Source of the DNA: an uncultured Nitrospira sp.
GTDB lineage: Bacteria > Nitrospirota > Nitrospiria > Nitrospirales > Nitrospiraceae
Assembly (NCBI GenBank): GCA_902500775.1
Contig: CABVRZ010000010.1
Location: 1-64,000, forward strand
DNA: 64,000 nt
Direction of reading: 5' to 3'
Part shown: positions 8,857 to 18,429 of the stretch, in pieces
How positions within the stretch are numbered: position 1 is the stretch's first letter
Layout: each line of letters begins with the position of its first letter
The notes under the pieces: generated by a model
What the model saw: the letters and a program-made list of their open reading frames with translations, nothing else
Told to the model about the DNA's origin: nothing
Databases searched by the model: none
Program-made: the position numbers and the translations under genes

Positions 8857-10404
8857 ATGGCGCCGACGAATGGTCCTCGCATCGACATCAGCCCTGCACA
8901 GGAACCACTGCCACCAGTCGAACCCTGTACCCTGGTCATTTTCGGTGGTTCAGGGGATTTGGCTCGTCGGCGCCTAATCCCTGCCGTCTACAATCTACTC
9001 CTTGACGGGTTGCTCCCTTCGAACTATGTCGTGCTCGGCCTCGGCCGAACGGCCATGAGCGATGAGGAATTCCGTTCGTCCGTCCGCGATGGCGTCGTCA
9101 AACACTCTCGGCAAGCGCTTATCGAAGATACCTGGAACACATTTTCTCAACATCTGTTCTATATGGCAGGAGGCAATGACGAAGCACAGACGTTTGACCG
9201 ATTGAAGGAACGTGTCGAGGAATTAGAACAGACATTCAAACTTCCGGGTAACCGCATTTTCTATCTCAGCATTCCTCCAAGCTCCTTCACCGACGTCTGC
9301 GAAGGGCTCTCCCGTTCCGGACTCGCCGGAACACCCGGAGCTCGTGCACCCTATACACGCATCATCGTCGAAAAACCTGTCGGGCGCGATCTGGCCTCCG
9401 CGCAAGCCATCAACCAGGTCACCGGTCGTGTCTTTGACGAGTCGCAGATTTTCCGGATCGATCATTATCTGGGCAAAGAAACCGTTCAGAATCTCATGGT
9501 CGTCCGTTTTGCCAACAGCATCTTTGAGCCGATCTGGAACCACAAGTATGTCGACCACGTCCAGATCACCGTGAGCGAAACCGAAGGAGTGGGGACGCGA
9601 GCCACTTACTACGAAGAAGCAGGCGCGCTCCGAGACATGATTCAGAATCACCTCCTCCAGCTGCTCTGCCTGGTGGCAATGGAACCGCCCTATTCGTTGG
9701 ACCCCAACGTCGTGCGCAATGCCAAGATGGAAGTCCTTCGTTGCCTGCGGCCCATCACTGTCAAAGATGTGGACGCCTGCACCGTGCGAGCGCAATACAC
9801 GGAAGGGAAGACCCATGGAACATCAGTGCCAGGCTATCGCCGTGAAAAAGGGGTCAAGCCGGACTCCACTACCGAAACCTATGTCGCAGTGAAATGTTTC
9901 GTCGAGAACTGGCGGTGGTCAGGAGTCCCCTTCTACCTCCGCACAGGAAAAGCGTTGCCTTTACGGGCCAGCGAAGTTGCCGTCCAATTTAAAGAGATTC
10001 CGCAGATCCTCTTCAATGCCAACCAGCAAAACCCTCAAGCTCCGAACGTCTTGGCCCTGAAGATTCAACCGGAAGAAGGGTTGTCGCTTCGTATCGTCTC
10101 ACGCGTGCCTGGGACGCGTGCGCAAACCCATCCGGTGGAAATGAACTTCAAGTATGGAGAAGTCTTTGGTCGGCCATCCCCGGAGGCCTACGAACGCCTC
10201 CTGCTCGACGTAATGGAGGGGAATGCATCCCGCTTCATGCGCCGCGACGCCGTGGAAGCGTCATGGGCTTGGATCACCCAAATCCTTGAAGCCTGGGAAA
10301 AATCCGGGCAGCGCTGGCTGCCTGAATACCAAGCCGGTACCTGGGGACCGGTTGAAGCCGATCGCTTGATCCAAAAGGACGGCCGCACCTGGCGCATGCT
10401 GTAG
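8857..10404 (+). CDS. zwf: Glucose-6-phosphate 1-dehydrogenase
   Basis: Oxidises glucose 6-phosphate to 6-phosphogluconolactone with NADP or NAD, the entry step of the oxidative pentose phosphate pathway. It shows the nucleotide-binding FGGSGDLARRRLIPAVYNLL motif near residue 29 and the active-site RIDHYLGKE motif near residue 203. The length of 515 residues is typical. A ribosome binding site (ttgaggaga) precedes the ATG. It follows gnd closely and is convergent with the thioredoxin gene. Confidence 0.95.
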   Translation: MAPTNGPRIDISPAQEPLPPVEPCTLVIFGGSGDLARRRLIPAVYNLLLDGLLPSNYVVLGLGRTAMSDEEFRSSVRDGVVKHSRQALIEDTWNTFSQHLFYMAGGNDEAQTFDRLKERVEELEQTFKLPGNRIFYLSIPPSSFTDVCEGLSRSGLAGTPGARAPYTRIIVEKPVGRDLASAQAINQVTGRVFDESQIFRIDHYLGKETVQNLMVVRFANSIFEPIWNHKYVDHVQITVSETEGVGTRATYYEEAGALRDMIQNHLLQLLCLVAMEPPYSLDPNVVRNAKMEVLRCLRPITVKDVDACTVRAQYTEGKTHGTSVPGYRREKGVKPDSTTETYVAVKCFVENWRWSGVPFYLRTGKALPLRASEVAVQFKEIPQILFNANQQNPQAPNVLALKIQPEEGLSLRIVSRVPGTRAQTHPVEMNFKYGEVFGRPSPEAYERLLLDVMEGNASRFMRRDAVEASWAWITQILEAWEKSGQRWLPEYQAGTWGPVEADRLIQKDGRTWRML

Positions 10405-10425
10405 GACGTGCACTGACAATCAGAA

Positions 10426-10758
10426 TTAGTCGAACAATACGGATTCAACCTGCTTCCGGATGGCTTCCTTCTTCCCAAGCCCTCCGATAAATGTCATGAA
10501 CTCGCCGTTCCTGTAAAACGCTAGTGCTGGGAGCGACGAGATTTCCAATTCAGCAGCAATCTGAAACTGTTCCTCGACGTTCACGGTCACGATCAGCACC
10601 TGTCCACCCCATTCTTCCTGCAACTGCTCCAATTCTTTCATCAGCACTCGGCAATGGCCACAACCGGGCTTCCAAAACTCCACTAAGACGGGTACCGAGC
10701 TGGCCTCCACAACCTTGTCGAACTCTCGATCGGTTGCTGCTTGCAGCCTGGCGCTCAT
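10426..10758 (-). CDS. Thioredoxin-family protein
   Basis: 110 residues with the thioredoxin fold. The redox motif is CGHC in the segment VEFWKPGCGHCRVLMKEL, in place of the classical WCGPC, so Trp is moved and Pro is replaced by His. The cis-Pro segment ISSLPALAFYRNGE is present. A disulfide reductase or electron-transfer role in the cytoplasm is likely; no signal peptide is seen. The start overlaps the stop of the upstream SGNH hydrolase by four bases (ATGA), so the two are co-translated. Confidence 0.8.
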   Translation of the reverse strand: MSARLQAATDREFDKVVEASSVPVLVEFWKPGCGHCRVLMKELEQLQEEWGGQVLIVTVNVEEQFQIAAELEISSLPALAFYRNGEFMTFIGGLGKKEAIRKQVESVLFD

Positions 10759-11396
10759 GACGGCTCGTTTCGCCCCACGAGCGGTTTCAGGATCTGTGCG
10801 ACTCGTTCAGCAAAAACCCGATAGCCCTCGGTGGTGAGATGAATGCCGTCATTTGAGTACATCGCTACCAGTTGGCCACTCTCCGGGTCCATTGTCGCAG
10901 TGAATAGATCAACATACGCCAGCTGTTTCGACTCGGCATACGTGTGGATCAACTGATTCAGCTGGCGTCGACGAGCTACATGGTCATTGAGCCATTCTTG
11001 TCCCTCTCGGCTCCCTGCGGCATCTTCCACGCGAATCGAAGGAACGGTCACCGGAATCGGCACCGCACCAGTTGCACGTGTCCGCTCGTACATTGTGATG
11101 AGATTGCGCATGATGTCTGATGGCGATGCATTCCACCCGAGATCGTTTGTGCCGCCCAGGATAGGCACGCACCTCGGCTGATGGTCGAGCACGTCACGCT
11201 GGAATCGCATCACCATTTCTCCGGTCAGCTCCCCACAGATTCCACTGATGCAAACTTGCACGGCACGACCCAAAGACAATTGGAGAAACTCGCCGTACGG
11301 CGTCTCTCGTCCGGTTGGATTGTCCCGTGTGGGCGACTGGAATCCCGCCGTCAGACTATCCCCAAAACAGATAATGAGTGGTGATTGACTCCTCAT
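10755..11396 (-). CDS. SGNH/GDSL-family hydrolase
   Basis: 213 residues. The four SGNH blocks are visible: ICFGDSLTAGF (nucleophile Ser), the Gly of CISGICGELTG, GGTNDLGWN (Asn) and DGIHLTTEGYRVFA (Asp and His). Such enzymes act as esterases, thioesterases or lysophospholipases of the TesA type. No signal peptide is apparent, so it may be cytoplasmic. It is the first gene of a two-gene unit with the thioredoxin-like protein. The substrate cannot be told from sequence. Confidence 0.75.
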   Translation of the reverse strand: MRSQSPLIICFGDSLTAGFQSPTRDNPTGRETPYGEFLQLSLGRAVQVCISGICGELTGEMVMRFQRDVLDHQPRCVPILGGTNDLGWNASPSDIMRNLITMYERTRATGAVPIPVTVPSIRVEDAAGSREGQEWLNDHVARRRQLNQLIHTYAESKQLAYVDLFTATMDPESGQLVAMYSNDGIHLTTEGYRVFAERVAQILKPLVGRNEPS

Positions 11397-11525
11397 GCGG
11401 CTCGCATTTTACCCCTGCCTCTGACGCCAGACAAGCTGCCACCGCTACCCTTCTTCAAAACTCCAGACAGCGAGGAATGGTGATTTTCTTGACGAATACT
11501 GGATCTCTCGGTAGGTCTTACCCTT

Positions 11526-13346
11526 ATGTCCACAAATATCACGTCAACACAGGAGATGCTCGCGGCTGCTGTCGCCGCACGCGGTGCAGAGGACCCTGAA
11601 CTCGTCTCAATCAAACGTGTCCTAAAACTCTTAGATAAAACCGCCAAATCAAACCGTACCTACGGTTCCACCAATCCCGTCGCACTGAAATTCTCGCAGC
11701 AATTCTATGAAGAACTCACTACCCACCTGACCATCTATGGAAAACTATCTGTCCTCGTCCAGCGCACCGCCCTCCTCTACAAAGAGCATGTGGTCTATCA
11801 GGAGGAGCAGGACGGTGGAGGGGAAAGTATGGCCTTTAAGCTATACGCGGACGGCATCCGCGAATTAGCGCTTCAGCAGGGCCTGACACAGGAAGATCTT
11901 GGATTCTTTCTGGCTTCGTTGTGGGGAGGGCTTGACCCGACCAAAGACGATGATGACATCGTCACACGTATCTGGGGGAGAAACCTTTCGACCATCTCCA
12001 TTGTCACGGCTGAAGAGGTGGCGACTGCCTCAGTTGGTCACGAGGGGTTCGTTCGGCTCGATAGTAGTCTGAGCTTTTCAGATGCGACTCTCCGAGAGCT
12101 ACTCGACCGTGAAAAAACTCGCAGTAAACAACCGTCTGAAGAGGGTAGCGACGGCGGTTCAGGAAAAGTAAGCAGTCCTCAAGACCGTCGCCCCCAGACA
12201 GGCCACCTCGGTTATGAAGTCACCGAGGAGGAACTTGCAACGCTGGCGAAAGAAATTGAGGCGGAGAGTCACCGAGATTCGCTGTCATACATTCTTGATG
12301 CACTGACTGCGATTCTCGCTTCTGAAACCTCTCCAACCTTGCTCACAAAACTAGTCGGTCTGTGGGGTCATATTATCGAGGCGCTCCTCCGTGAAGGAAA
12401 ATGGACGGTCTTGGAGAACGTATTGAGCCTGCTGCATGAAACCGATGCCGTCAGACCAGACCTGAGCGAGGAACATAAGCAACAGCTTCTCTCCATCGTA
12501 AACGGGCTCGGCCGCACCGAACGCATCAAGGCCATTGAAACGTACCTGAATCGAAGTCCGGATGCCAACATCGAAGGGCTGTCGACCATCTTGCTCTTGA
12601 TGAAGCCGGATGCCGTGCCTTCTCTGTGCACACTTCTTGCCAACCTCACCTCCCTAGCACATCAGGCGATCGTGGGAGACGCGCTCACGGTCTTGGCAAA
12701 GGACCATCCTGATCCTGTGCTGCGGGGACTACTGGATCGTCGACCGGTCTATGTTCGCAATCTGCTCTCCATCCTGATGAAGTGGAATAATCCAAAATTC
12801 GTTGAGTCGATCGAAAAGTTGATCCGATATCCAGACGCACAAGTCCGACGTGAAGTCGTGCGCGCAATCGGTCGACTTCGTCCGAACGGTTCTGGAGTGA
12901 AACTGCTGCCACTGATCAGTGATTCCGATGAGAACGTTCGCTTTTCTGCGCTCAAACTTCTCATATCCGGCCACTATACAGTTCCTTTCGTGCAGTGGTC
13001 TCCGCTGCTCTCCGATGATGGCTTTCTAGACCGGCCGATCAGCGAACGGCGCGCAGTATTCCAAGCCATGCGGGTCACATGCGGAGACGAAGGGGTACCC
13101 TACTGGCAGGAACTCCTGACAGCCTGGGCCTGGACCAACCGCAGAAAAAGGGAAGAGCTCGCGGTTCTTGCGGCCGAAACCCTCGGAAAGCTGGCCACAC
13201 CCACGGCGATCGCTGCTTTGGAACGAGGCTCGAAAAAGGGAAGCGCATCTGTTCGCCAAGCGTGCACCGTGGCCCTGACACACACCGCAAAGCACAATCG
13301 GCAGCAACCCTCTTCCACTCAGACGCCGGATGGTGAGCCCTCATGA
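11526..13346 (+). CDS. HEAT-repeat protein coupled to an HD-GYP protein
   Basis: 606 residues. Roughly residues 25-140 form an N-terminal module containing SNRTYGSTNPVALKF. The C-terminal half carries HEAT-like helical repeats (PDAQVRREVVRAIGRLRPNG, SDENVRFSALKLLISGH, ASVRQACTVAL), a scaffold for protein contacts. The N-terminal module resembles the N-terminus of the next gene (TSRIHGRTNAALDKP), so the two proteins probably share a sensor or dimerisation domain. The stop overlaps the next start (ATGA). A role as partner or regulator of the HD-GYP protein is an inference from this coupling. Confidence 0.65.
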   Translation: MSTNITSTQEMLAAAVAARGAEDPELVSIKRVLKLLDKTAKSNRTYGSTNPVALKFSQQFYEELTTHLTIYGKLSVLVQRTALLYKEHVVYQEEQDGGGESMAFKLYADGIRELALQQGLTQEDLGFFLASLWGGLDPTKDDDDIVTRIWGRNLSTISIVTAEEVATASVGHEGFVRLDSSLSFSDATLRELLDREKTRSKQPSEEGSDGGSGKVSSPQDRRPQTGHLGYEVTEEELATLAKEIEAESHRDSLSYILDALTAILASETSPTLLTKLVGLWGHIIEALLREGKWTVLENVLSLLHETDAVRPDLSEEHKQQLLSIVNGLGRTERIKAIETYLNRSPDANIEGLSTILLLMKPDAVPSLCTLLANLTSLAHQAIVGDALTVLAKDHPDPVLRGLLDRRPVYVRNLLSILMKWNNPKFVESIEKLIRYPDAQVRREVVRAIGRLRPNGSGVKLLPLISDSDENVRFSALKLLISGHYTVPFVQWSPLLSDDGFLDRPISERRAVFQAMRVTCGDEGVPYWQELLTAWAWTNRRKREELAVLAAETLGKLATPTAIAALERGSKKGSASVRQACTVALTHTAKHNRQQPSSTQTPDGEPS

Positions 13347-14911
13347 CAGTCCCCAAGACAATCACGCCAAAGGTCAAGGTGAGCAGCGCTCAGACCGAGC
13401 CGCTCCTGACTCATGAAAAATCACTGTCCCAGAAAATCGGGCAAGGCTCTGAGGCCGGCGACATTCTCGACCAGCAACTGGCCATGCTCGGGTTCCAGCT
13501 CATCACACAGTTGAATACTCTCATCAAGACCTCCCGCATCCATGGGAGAACGAATGCCGCCCTCGATAAACCGGTTGAGACCATGCTGACGCTGATTCAA
13601 ACGCTGGCGCATGATCAACCCGTCACGGTACGGATTCAGAATGACTTCCTCTTTCTTGGAGAACGCCATCTCAAGATCAATGCCCAGCAGATGCTGATCG
13701 CCTCAAGCATCATTGACACGATGACGACATGGAAAATGGGTGGGCTCACCTTTACCTCTGCCACCTCTTCCGGCGATCTTCGGGAGCTCGCCTACCTGTT
13801 CGTCAGACTCGATCCTGCCACTCAATCGCTCAATGACTTTCGCCAGTCACTCCAGGACCTGAACGTCTCCACCATCCAGCTTCAAGATCACCAGGAACTG
13901 GCCTTGAAAGACGATGCGAAGCCGGACCAGAGTCTGGGAGCTGACCAAAGTGCAAAAGCCCGCCATAAAGCCCAATCCAAAGTCGCATACGGAAAGGCTG
14001 CCAACGAAGTGGGCCACCTCACCCAATCAGTCCGTGCCGGCGGCACGTTGAACTTTAAACAGGCCAAGCGAGCCATCCAAAACATCGTGGACCTCATGAT
14101 GCAAAATGAAGCCACGATCCTCGGCCTGACAACCCTCAGGTGTCACGACCAATATACCCACAACCACTCCGTCAACGTCGCTCTGCTGTCACTTGCACTC
14201 GCCAATCGAGCTGGCTATCCCAAAGTCGAACTAGCCGACCTCGGGTTAGCCGCGCTGTTTCATGACATGGGGAAATCCAGCATCCCACTCGAGGTTCTCA
14301 ACAAGCCCGGGGAATTCACAGAGGATGAGTGGACGATGATGCGCAGTCATCCGACCGAAGGCGTCTTAAGTCTGACACAACTTCGTGGCATCACGAGTCT
14401 TCCAGCGCGCATGGTTGCCGCATCGTTCGAGCACCACATGAACCTGGACTATTCCGGCTATCCCAAGCTGAAAACGCCATGGAAGCTCTCGCTGACTGGT
14501 CGCATTCTGATGATCGCAGATTGCTATGATGCGATGACCTCCTCACGCGTCTATCGACGGGAACCAATGTCCCCATCCAAAGTATTGAATATCATGTTCT
14601 CAAAATCGGGGAAGAGTTTTGACTCCACCCTGCTTAAACTCTTCGTCAACTGCGTCGGCCTCGTCCCGATCGGAAGCCTGGTCCTATTGGATACCGACGA
14701 ATTGGCCGTGGTCCTGAAACCCGCGGTGAATAAAGCCGATGCCGAACGACCGTTGGTCAAAGTGATTGCCGATCAGCAAGGCCAACCAATCGACAACGGA
14801 CCAGAGCTGGATCTCACCGAAGAGGACGAGACCGGCAACTATCGCCACAGCATCATCCGCCTCATCGATACCACCGAATACAAAATCGATACCAGCCGCT
14901 ATTTTGTCTGA
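13343..14911 (+). CDS. HD-GYP domain protein, probable cyclic-di-GMP phosphodiesterase
   Basis: 522 residues. Residues of about 50-160 match the N-terminal module of the upstream HEAT protein. The C-terminal HD-GYP domain (about 240-450) keeps the metal ligands: CHDQYTHNHSVNVA, the HD pair in ALFHDMGKSSIP (307-308), RSHPTEG, SFEHHMNLDYSGYP with GYP at 372-374, and DCYDAMTSSRVYR. These enzymes hydrolyse cyclic di-GMP. There is no receiver domain, transmembrane segment or signal peptide, so the input is presumably through the shared N-terminal module. It overlaps the upstream gene by four bases. Confidence 0.85.
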   Translation: MTVPKTITPKVKVSSAQTEPLLTHEKSLSQKIGQGSEAGDILDQQLAMLGFQLITQLNTLIKTSRIHGRTNAALDKPVETMLTLIQTLAHDQPVTVRIQNDFLFLGERHLKINAQQMLIASSIIDTMTTWKMGGLTFTSATSSGDLRELAYLFVRLDPATQSLNDFRQSLQDLNVSTIQLQDHQELALKDDAKPDQSLGADQSAKARHKAQSKVAYGKAANEVGHLTQSVRAGGTLNFKQAKRAIQNIVDLMMQNEATILGLTTLRCHDQYTHNHSVNVALLSLALANRAGYPKVELADLGLAALFHDMGKSSIPLEVLNKPGEFTEDEWTMMRSHPTEGVLSLTQLRGITSLPARMVAASFEHHMNLDYSGYPKLKTPWKLSLTGRILMIADCYDAMTSSRVYRREPMSPSKVLNIMFSKSGKSFDSTLLKLFVNCVGLVPIGSLVLLDTDELAVVLKPAVNKADAERPLVKVIADQQGQPIDNGPELDLTEEDETGNYRHSIIRLIDTTEYKIDTSRYFV

Positions 14912-15007
14912 GCAGGCCAGCCGCATCCCACCACGCCACTACCTCTCCCCTCCGCGTCCTCTCTTACTGGCTTGACAGGTCAAAAGCTGATCTCTGACAA
15001 TGCCCTC

Positions 15008-15949
15008 ATGGCTGACCAAATCCGCATTGAACGATTAGAATTTCGTGGTCGCTGCGGCGTGACAGATGAGGAACGTGCGCGTCCGCAACTCCTGGCCGTC
15101 GATCTGGACTTGGATTGTCAGTTGGATCACGCGGGAGTCTCTGACAATCTACGCCACACCATTGACTATGCGACCGTGGTCCATCGAGTCATGGAAATTG
15201 GAACCGGTCGAGAGTCGAAGCTTCTAGAGTCGATGGCTGAAGAGCTGTTCACCGTCATCTTTGCTGAATTTCCCGTTGATCGGATCAAGATGTGGCTACG
15301 AAAATTGCATCCGCCGATAGCCTCCATCACCTCATCCGTCGGCATCATCCTTGAGCGAACCAGGCTCGCCCAAACCGTACTCCGCTCAGATCCACCCCCT
15401 GCGAGGTTTCTCCTGCAACAACTGCATCGACTCCCCAAAGGGTTGGCTCTCGACGTCGCCGCAGGAAAAGGACGGCACACGTTGTTTCTCTCATCCCTCG
15501 GTTACCAGGTTGACGCGATCGACCACGATGAACAAGCCATCGAGCAGCTGTTGACCGATGCTCGATCCCGACAGCTCAACAGCGTGACCACCCGCACGCT
15601 CGATTTGGAGCAACCACCTCCGCACGTACCGGATCTCGGAACGGACAGGTACGACACCATCCTCGTCTTTTTTTATCTGGCACGACCGATCTTTCCGCAA
15701 CTCATTCGTGCGCTGAAGCCGGGTGGAGTATTTATCTGCGAAACCTTCCTCATTGATCAACACCTTCGCTACCAGCATCCACGACGTCGGGAGTTCTGCC
15801 TGGGGTATGGGGAGCTCCTGAGCCTGACGTCCGGACTTCGTATCCTCCATTATGATGAGGGTGCGCACGAAGGAGGACGCGACAGAGAGTCGGCCTACAC
15901 CGCGCAACTGGTGGCACAGAAACCTTTTACGTCCGGAGCTTCAGCATGA
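15008..15949 (+). CDS. folB: Fusion of dihydroneopterin aldolase (FolB) and a SAM methyltransferase
   Basis: About 313 residues with two parts. Residues 1-120 are FolB-like: IRIERLEFRGRCGVTDEER, a DHAGVSDNLRHTIDYATV segment with the conserved Tyr, and the C-terminal KLHPPI stretch. FolB makes 6-hydroxymethyl-dihydropterin and glycolaldehyde in folate synthesis. Residues of about 130-313 form a class I methyltransferase with ALDVAAGKGRHTLFL, AIDHDEQAIEQL and LKPGGVFICETF, resembling TehB-like enzymes. I know of no standard FolB protein with this tail. The start at MADQIRIERL is chosen by alignment with FolB. It overlaps the PHP gene by four bases. Confidence 0.8.
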   Translation: MADQIRIERLEFRGRCGVTDEERARPQLLAVDLDLDCQLDHAGVSDNLRHTIDYATVVHRVMEIGTGRESKLLESMAEELFTVIFAEFPVDRIKMWLRKLHPPIASITSSVGIILERTRLAQTVLRSDPPPARFLLQQLHRLPKGLALDVAAGKGRHTLFLSSLGYQVDAIDHDEQAIEQLLTDARSRQLNSVTTRTLDLEQPPPHVPDLGTDRYDTILVFFYLARPIFPQLIRALKPGGVFICETFLIDQHLRYQHPRRREFCLGYGELLSLTSGLRILHYDEGAHEGGRDRESAYTAQLVAQKPFTSGASA

Positions 15950-16794
15950 GCCGCTTGGATCTTCACCTCCACACAACCCACTCTGACGGAAGCTGTACAC
16001 CAACCGAAGTCGTCAGCCTGGCCCATCAAGCCGGTGTGACCGCCCTCGCCATCACGGATCATGACATCATGACGGGTATCCCCGACGCAATCACGGCAGG
16101 AGAGCAGTGTGGGATTGAAGTGATCCCAGGTGTTGAAATCAGCTCAATGATGGGCCAATCAGAGTTGCACATCCTGGGGTACTTTCTGGACTGGCAAGAC
16201 CCTGTTTTAAGTGAACGCTTCCAGACCTTGCGAGAGAGTCGGCACCGGCGTAATCCCCAGATCATTGAACGGTTGCAAGCGCTCGGAATCGACATCACGT
16301 ACGACGAAGTTCGGGCCCTGGCGGGCAGTGACTCGGTGGGAAGACCACACATTGCGCGCGCACTGATAGTCAAACAGGTAGTCTCGTCGGCCAAGGAAGC
16401 CTTTGATCGTTTTCTTGCCGACGGAAAACCCGCCTATGTGCCTCGCGAACTGCCACATCCCGCCGACGCCATCCAATGGATTAAGGAAGCTGGTGGGCTT
16501 GCCGTCTTGGCCCATCCCACCTGGGTCAAACTTGCTGGTCGCTCGTTAATCGAGTTGGTTCGAGAGCTCAAGGCCGCGGGACTCGATGGTGTGGAGGTCT
16601 ACTATAGTACCCATGCCGCCCGACACACGCGCGAATACCTCAGTCTTACTCAACAGCTCGGGTTGTTGGTCACTGGGGGAAGCGACTTCCATGGCATTAC
16701 GAAACCAGACATCGACGTTGGGATCGGTAAAGGCACGCTGCATATCCCCACCTCCCTGCTCACCAAGATGAAGGCAGCAGTCGGACGAATGTAG
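15946..16794 (+). CDS. PHP-domain phosphoesterase (RNase AM/TrpH type)
   Basis: 282 residues. The PHP metal site is visible as DLHLHTTHSDGSCTP at the N-terminus, ITDHDIM, PGVEISS, LAHPTW and GGSDFHG near the C-terminus. Proteins of this subfamily (E. coli YciV/RNase AM) are 5'-3' exoribonucleases and 3',5'-nucleotide bisphosphate phosphatases acting on short RNA and pAp-like substrates in the cytoplasm. The length and motif spacing are normal. Its ATG overlaps the stop of the FolB fusion, so expression is coupled. The exact substrate here is inferred from the family. Confidence 0.85.
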   Translation: MSRLDLHLHTTHSDGSCTPTEVVSLAHQAGVTALAITDHDIMTGIPDAITAGEQCGIEVIPGVEISSMMGQSELHILGYFLDWQDPVLSERFQTLRESRHRRNPQIIERLQALGIDITYDEVRALAGSDSVGRPHIARALIVKQVVSSAKEAFDRFLADGKPAYVPRELPHPADAIQWIKEAGGLAVLAHPTWVKLAGRSLIELVRELKAAGLDGVEVYYSTHAARHTREYLSLTQQLGLLVTGGSDFHGITKPDIDVGIGKGTLHIPTSLLTKMKAAVGRM

Positions 16795-16846
16795 CAGGAA
16801 TTCAAAAACGGCTTCGCACAAGCCGGTCACCGTACTGAAGGACTCT

Positions 16847-18358
16847 TTGGAAAACCCCGAGTCCGCCTCGTCGCTTCACGCTCTGCAGCCTTGGCATGAA
16901 TTCTCCAATCCGTTGACTCCCCTCTCAGATCGGCTAGACTCTGCCTGGTTTCTCAACACGACTGTTATGATCAACACTGCACGCTGGGCCTTCCACTATC
17001 TTCTGGCGACCTGCGCGGCGTTATTTGCTGGAATGACATTCAGCAAGCTTCCCATCGCCCAATCATTCCCGATCACCCTCTTCGGTCTCGCAGGTTCCCA
17101 AACCGTTTACCTTATCGCAGAGGCCGTCGGGTTAGTCATCCTTTGTCTCGTCTCGGCTCGCCTGGTTCATACGATGCCGGATGACGGGCGAGGCCATTTG
17201 TTCCTCAAACGAATGACCATGCCCATCACGACCCTCTTCATCGTGATTGCCGTAGACAAGACCCTTCGAGTCCTAGGACTCTCGTTGATCGACAGCTTCG
17301 GGACCGCACGCTATACCATCACCTACGTTGCAGCACTGACACTCAGCGGCCTCTGGATTACCACAACGTGGCTGGTTAATTTCGGTGCGCTCCATCGATT
17401 CTTTGCAACACCGTTGCGGACAACTCGTCGTGCAGCATCCTCCACAGGTACTGATGAACTCGCCCAGGAAGCAGACGAGGAGCGTGATGAAGACACCTCA
17501 CCTCGCCGCTCCAGCACGCCAACTGACTCACCTTTGACCCTCGGTCGCTACAAGATCCTGAAAGAGTTGGGACGAGGGGCGATGGGTGTGGTGTACCTCG
17601 GAAAGGATCCGACCATCCACCGGTTCGTGGCGATCAAAACCATGCGGCTCGACACAGCCGATGATCCCGAGAAATTCCACGAGGTGAAGGCACGGTTTTT
17701 TCGTGAGGCTGAATCCACGGGACGGTTATCCCATTTGAACATCGTCACGATCTTCGATGCGGGTGAGGAGGAGGATCTTGGGTACATCGCCATGGAACTG
17801 CTCGAAGGAGCGACACTCAAAGACTGGTCCCGAAAGCCGAAACTTCTGCCAATCGAGAGGGTGATTTCCATTGTGGCGACCGTCGCCGAAGCGATGGACT
17901 ATGCGCACCAACAAGGCGTGGTCCATCGTGATATCAAGCCGGCTAATATCATGCTGACTAAGGAACAGGTCATCAAGATCATGGACTTTGGCATCGCCAA
18001 AATGGCGACATCCACAAAAACCCAGACAAATATCGTGATGGGCACCCCCACTTACATGTCTCCAGAGCAGATTGCAGGAAAGAAGGTGGATGGACGTTCT
18101 GATATCTTCTCGCTCGCCGTCGTCCTATTCGAGCTCCTGACGGGGCGTCCCCCGTTCATGGCAGACAACGTGTCTGCCCTCTTATTTGCGATCGCCCAGA
18201 CGCCTCACCCCAGCCTAAAAGCCATACGGCCTGACGTACCTCCCACTGTGAGGACAGTCTTGGATCGAGCGCTTGAAAAAGACCCAGCACTCCGCCATCG
18301 TCGAGCCAGTGAGTTCGCCATAGAACTCCGTGCCTGCCTTAAAGAATTGGCCGCATAG
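16847..18358 (+). CDS. Membrane-anchored Hanks-type Ser/Thr protein kinase
   Basis: 503 residues if read from the TTG at 16847; an ATG at codon 41 (16967) is an alternative. Residues of about 45-180 contain four hydrophobic segments. A charged linker follows, and the kinase domain runs from about 234 to the end. It has the Gly loop LGRGAMGVVYLG, the ATP-binding Lys in VAIK (264), the catalytic loop HRDIKPAN (360-367), DFG (380-382) and the activation-segment GTPTYMSPEQ. All catalytic residues are present. Unlike PknB there is no C-terminal extracellular sensor, so the membrane part may do the sensing. Targets are unknown. Confidence 0.85.
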   Translation: MENPESASSLHALQPWHEFSNPLTPLSDRLDSAWFLNTTVMINTARWAFHYLLATCAALFAGMTFSKLPIAQSFPITLFGLAGSQTVYLIAEAVGLVILCLVSARLVHTMPDDGRGHLFLKRMTMPITTLFIVIAVDKTLRVLGLSLIDSFGTARYTITYVAALTLSGLWITTTWLVNFGALHRFFATPLRTTRRAASSTGTDELAQEADEERDEDTSPRRSSTPTDSPLTLGRYKILKELGRGAMGVVYLGKDPTIHRFVAIKTMRLDTADDPEKFHEVKARFFREAESTGRLSHLNIVTIFDAGEEEDLGYIAMELLEGATLKDWSRKPKLLPIERVISIVATVAEAMDYAHQQGVVHRDIKPANIMLTKEQVIKIMDFGIAKMATSTKTQTNIVMGTPTYMSPEQIAGKKVDGRSDIFSLAVVLFELLTGRPPFMADNVSALLFAIAQTPHPSLKAIRPDVPPTVRTVLDRALEKDPALRHRRASEFAIELRACLKELAA

Positions 18359-18429
18359 CTATCACGTTCGTAAAGCCTTGCCTCATACATGTCATGGGGA
18401 GGACTAGAAGAGCCTGCCAGGGCACAGGT

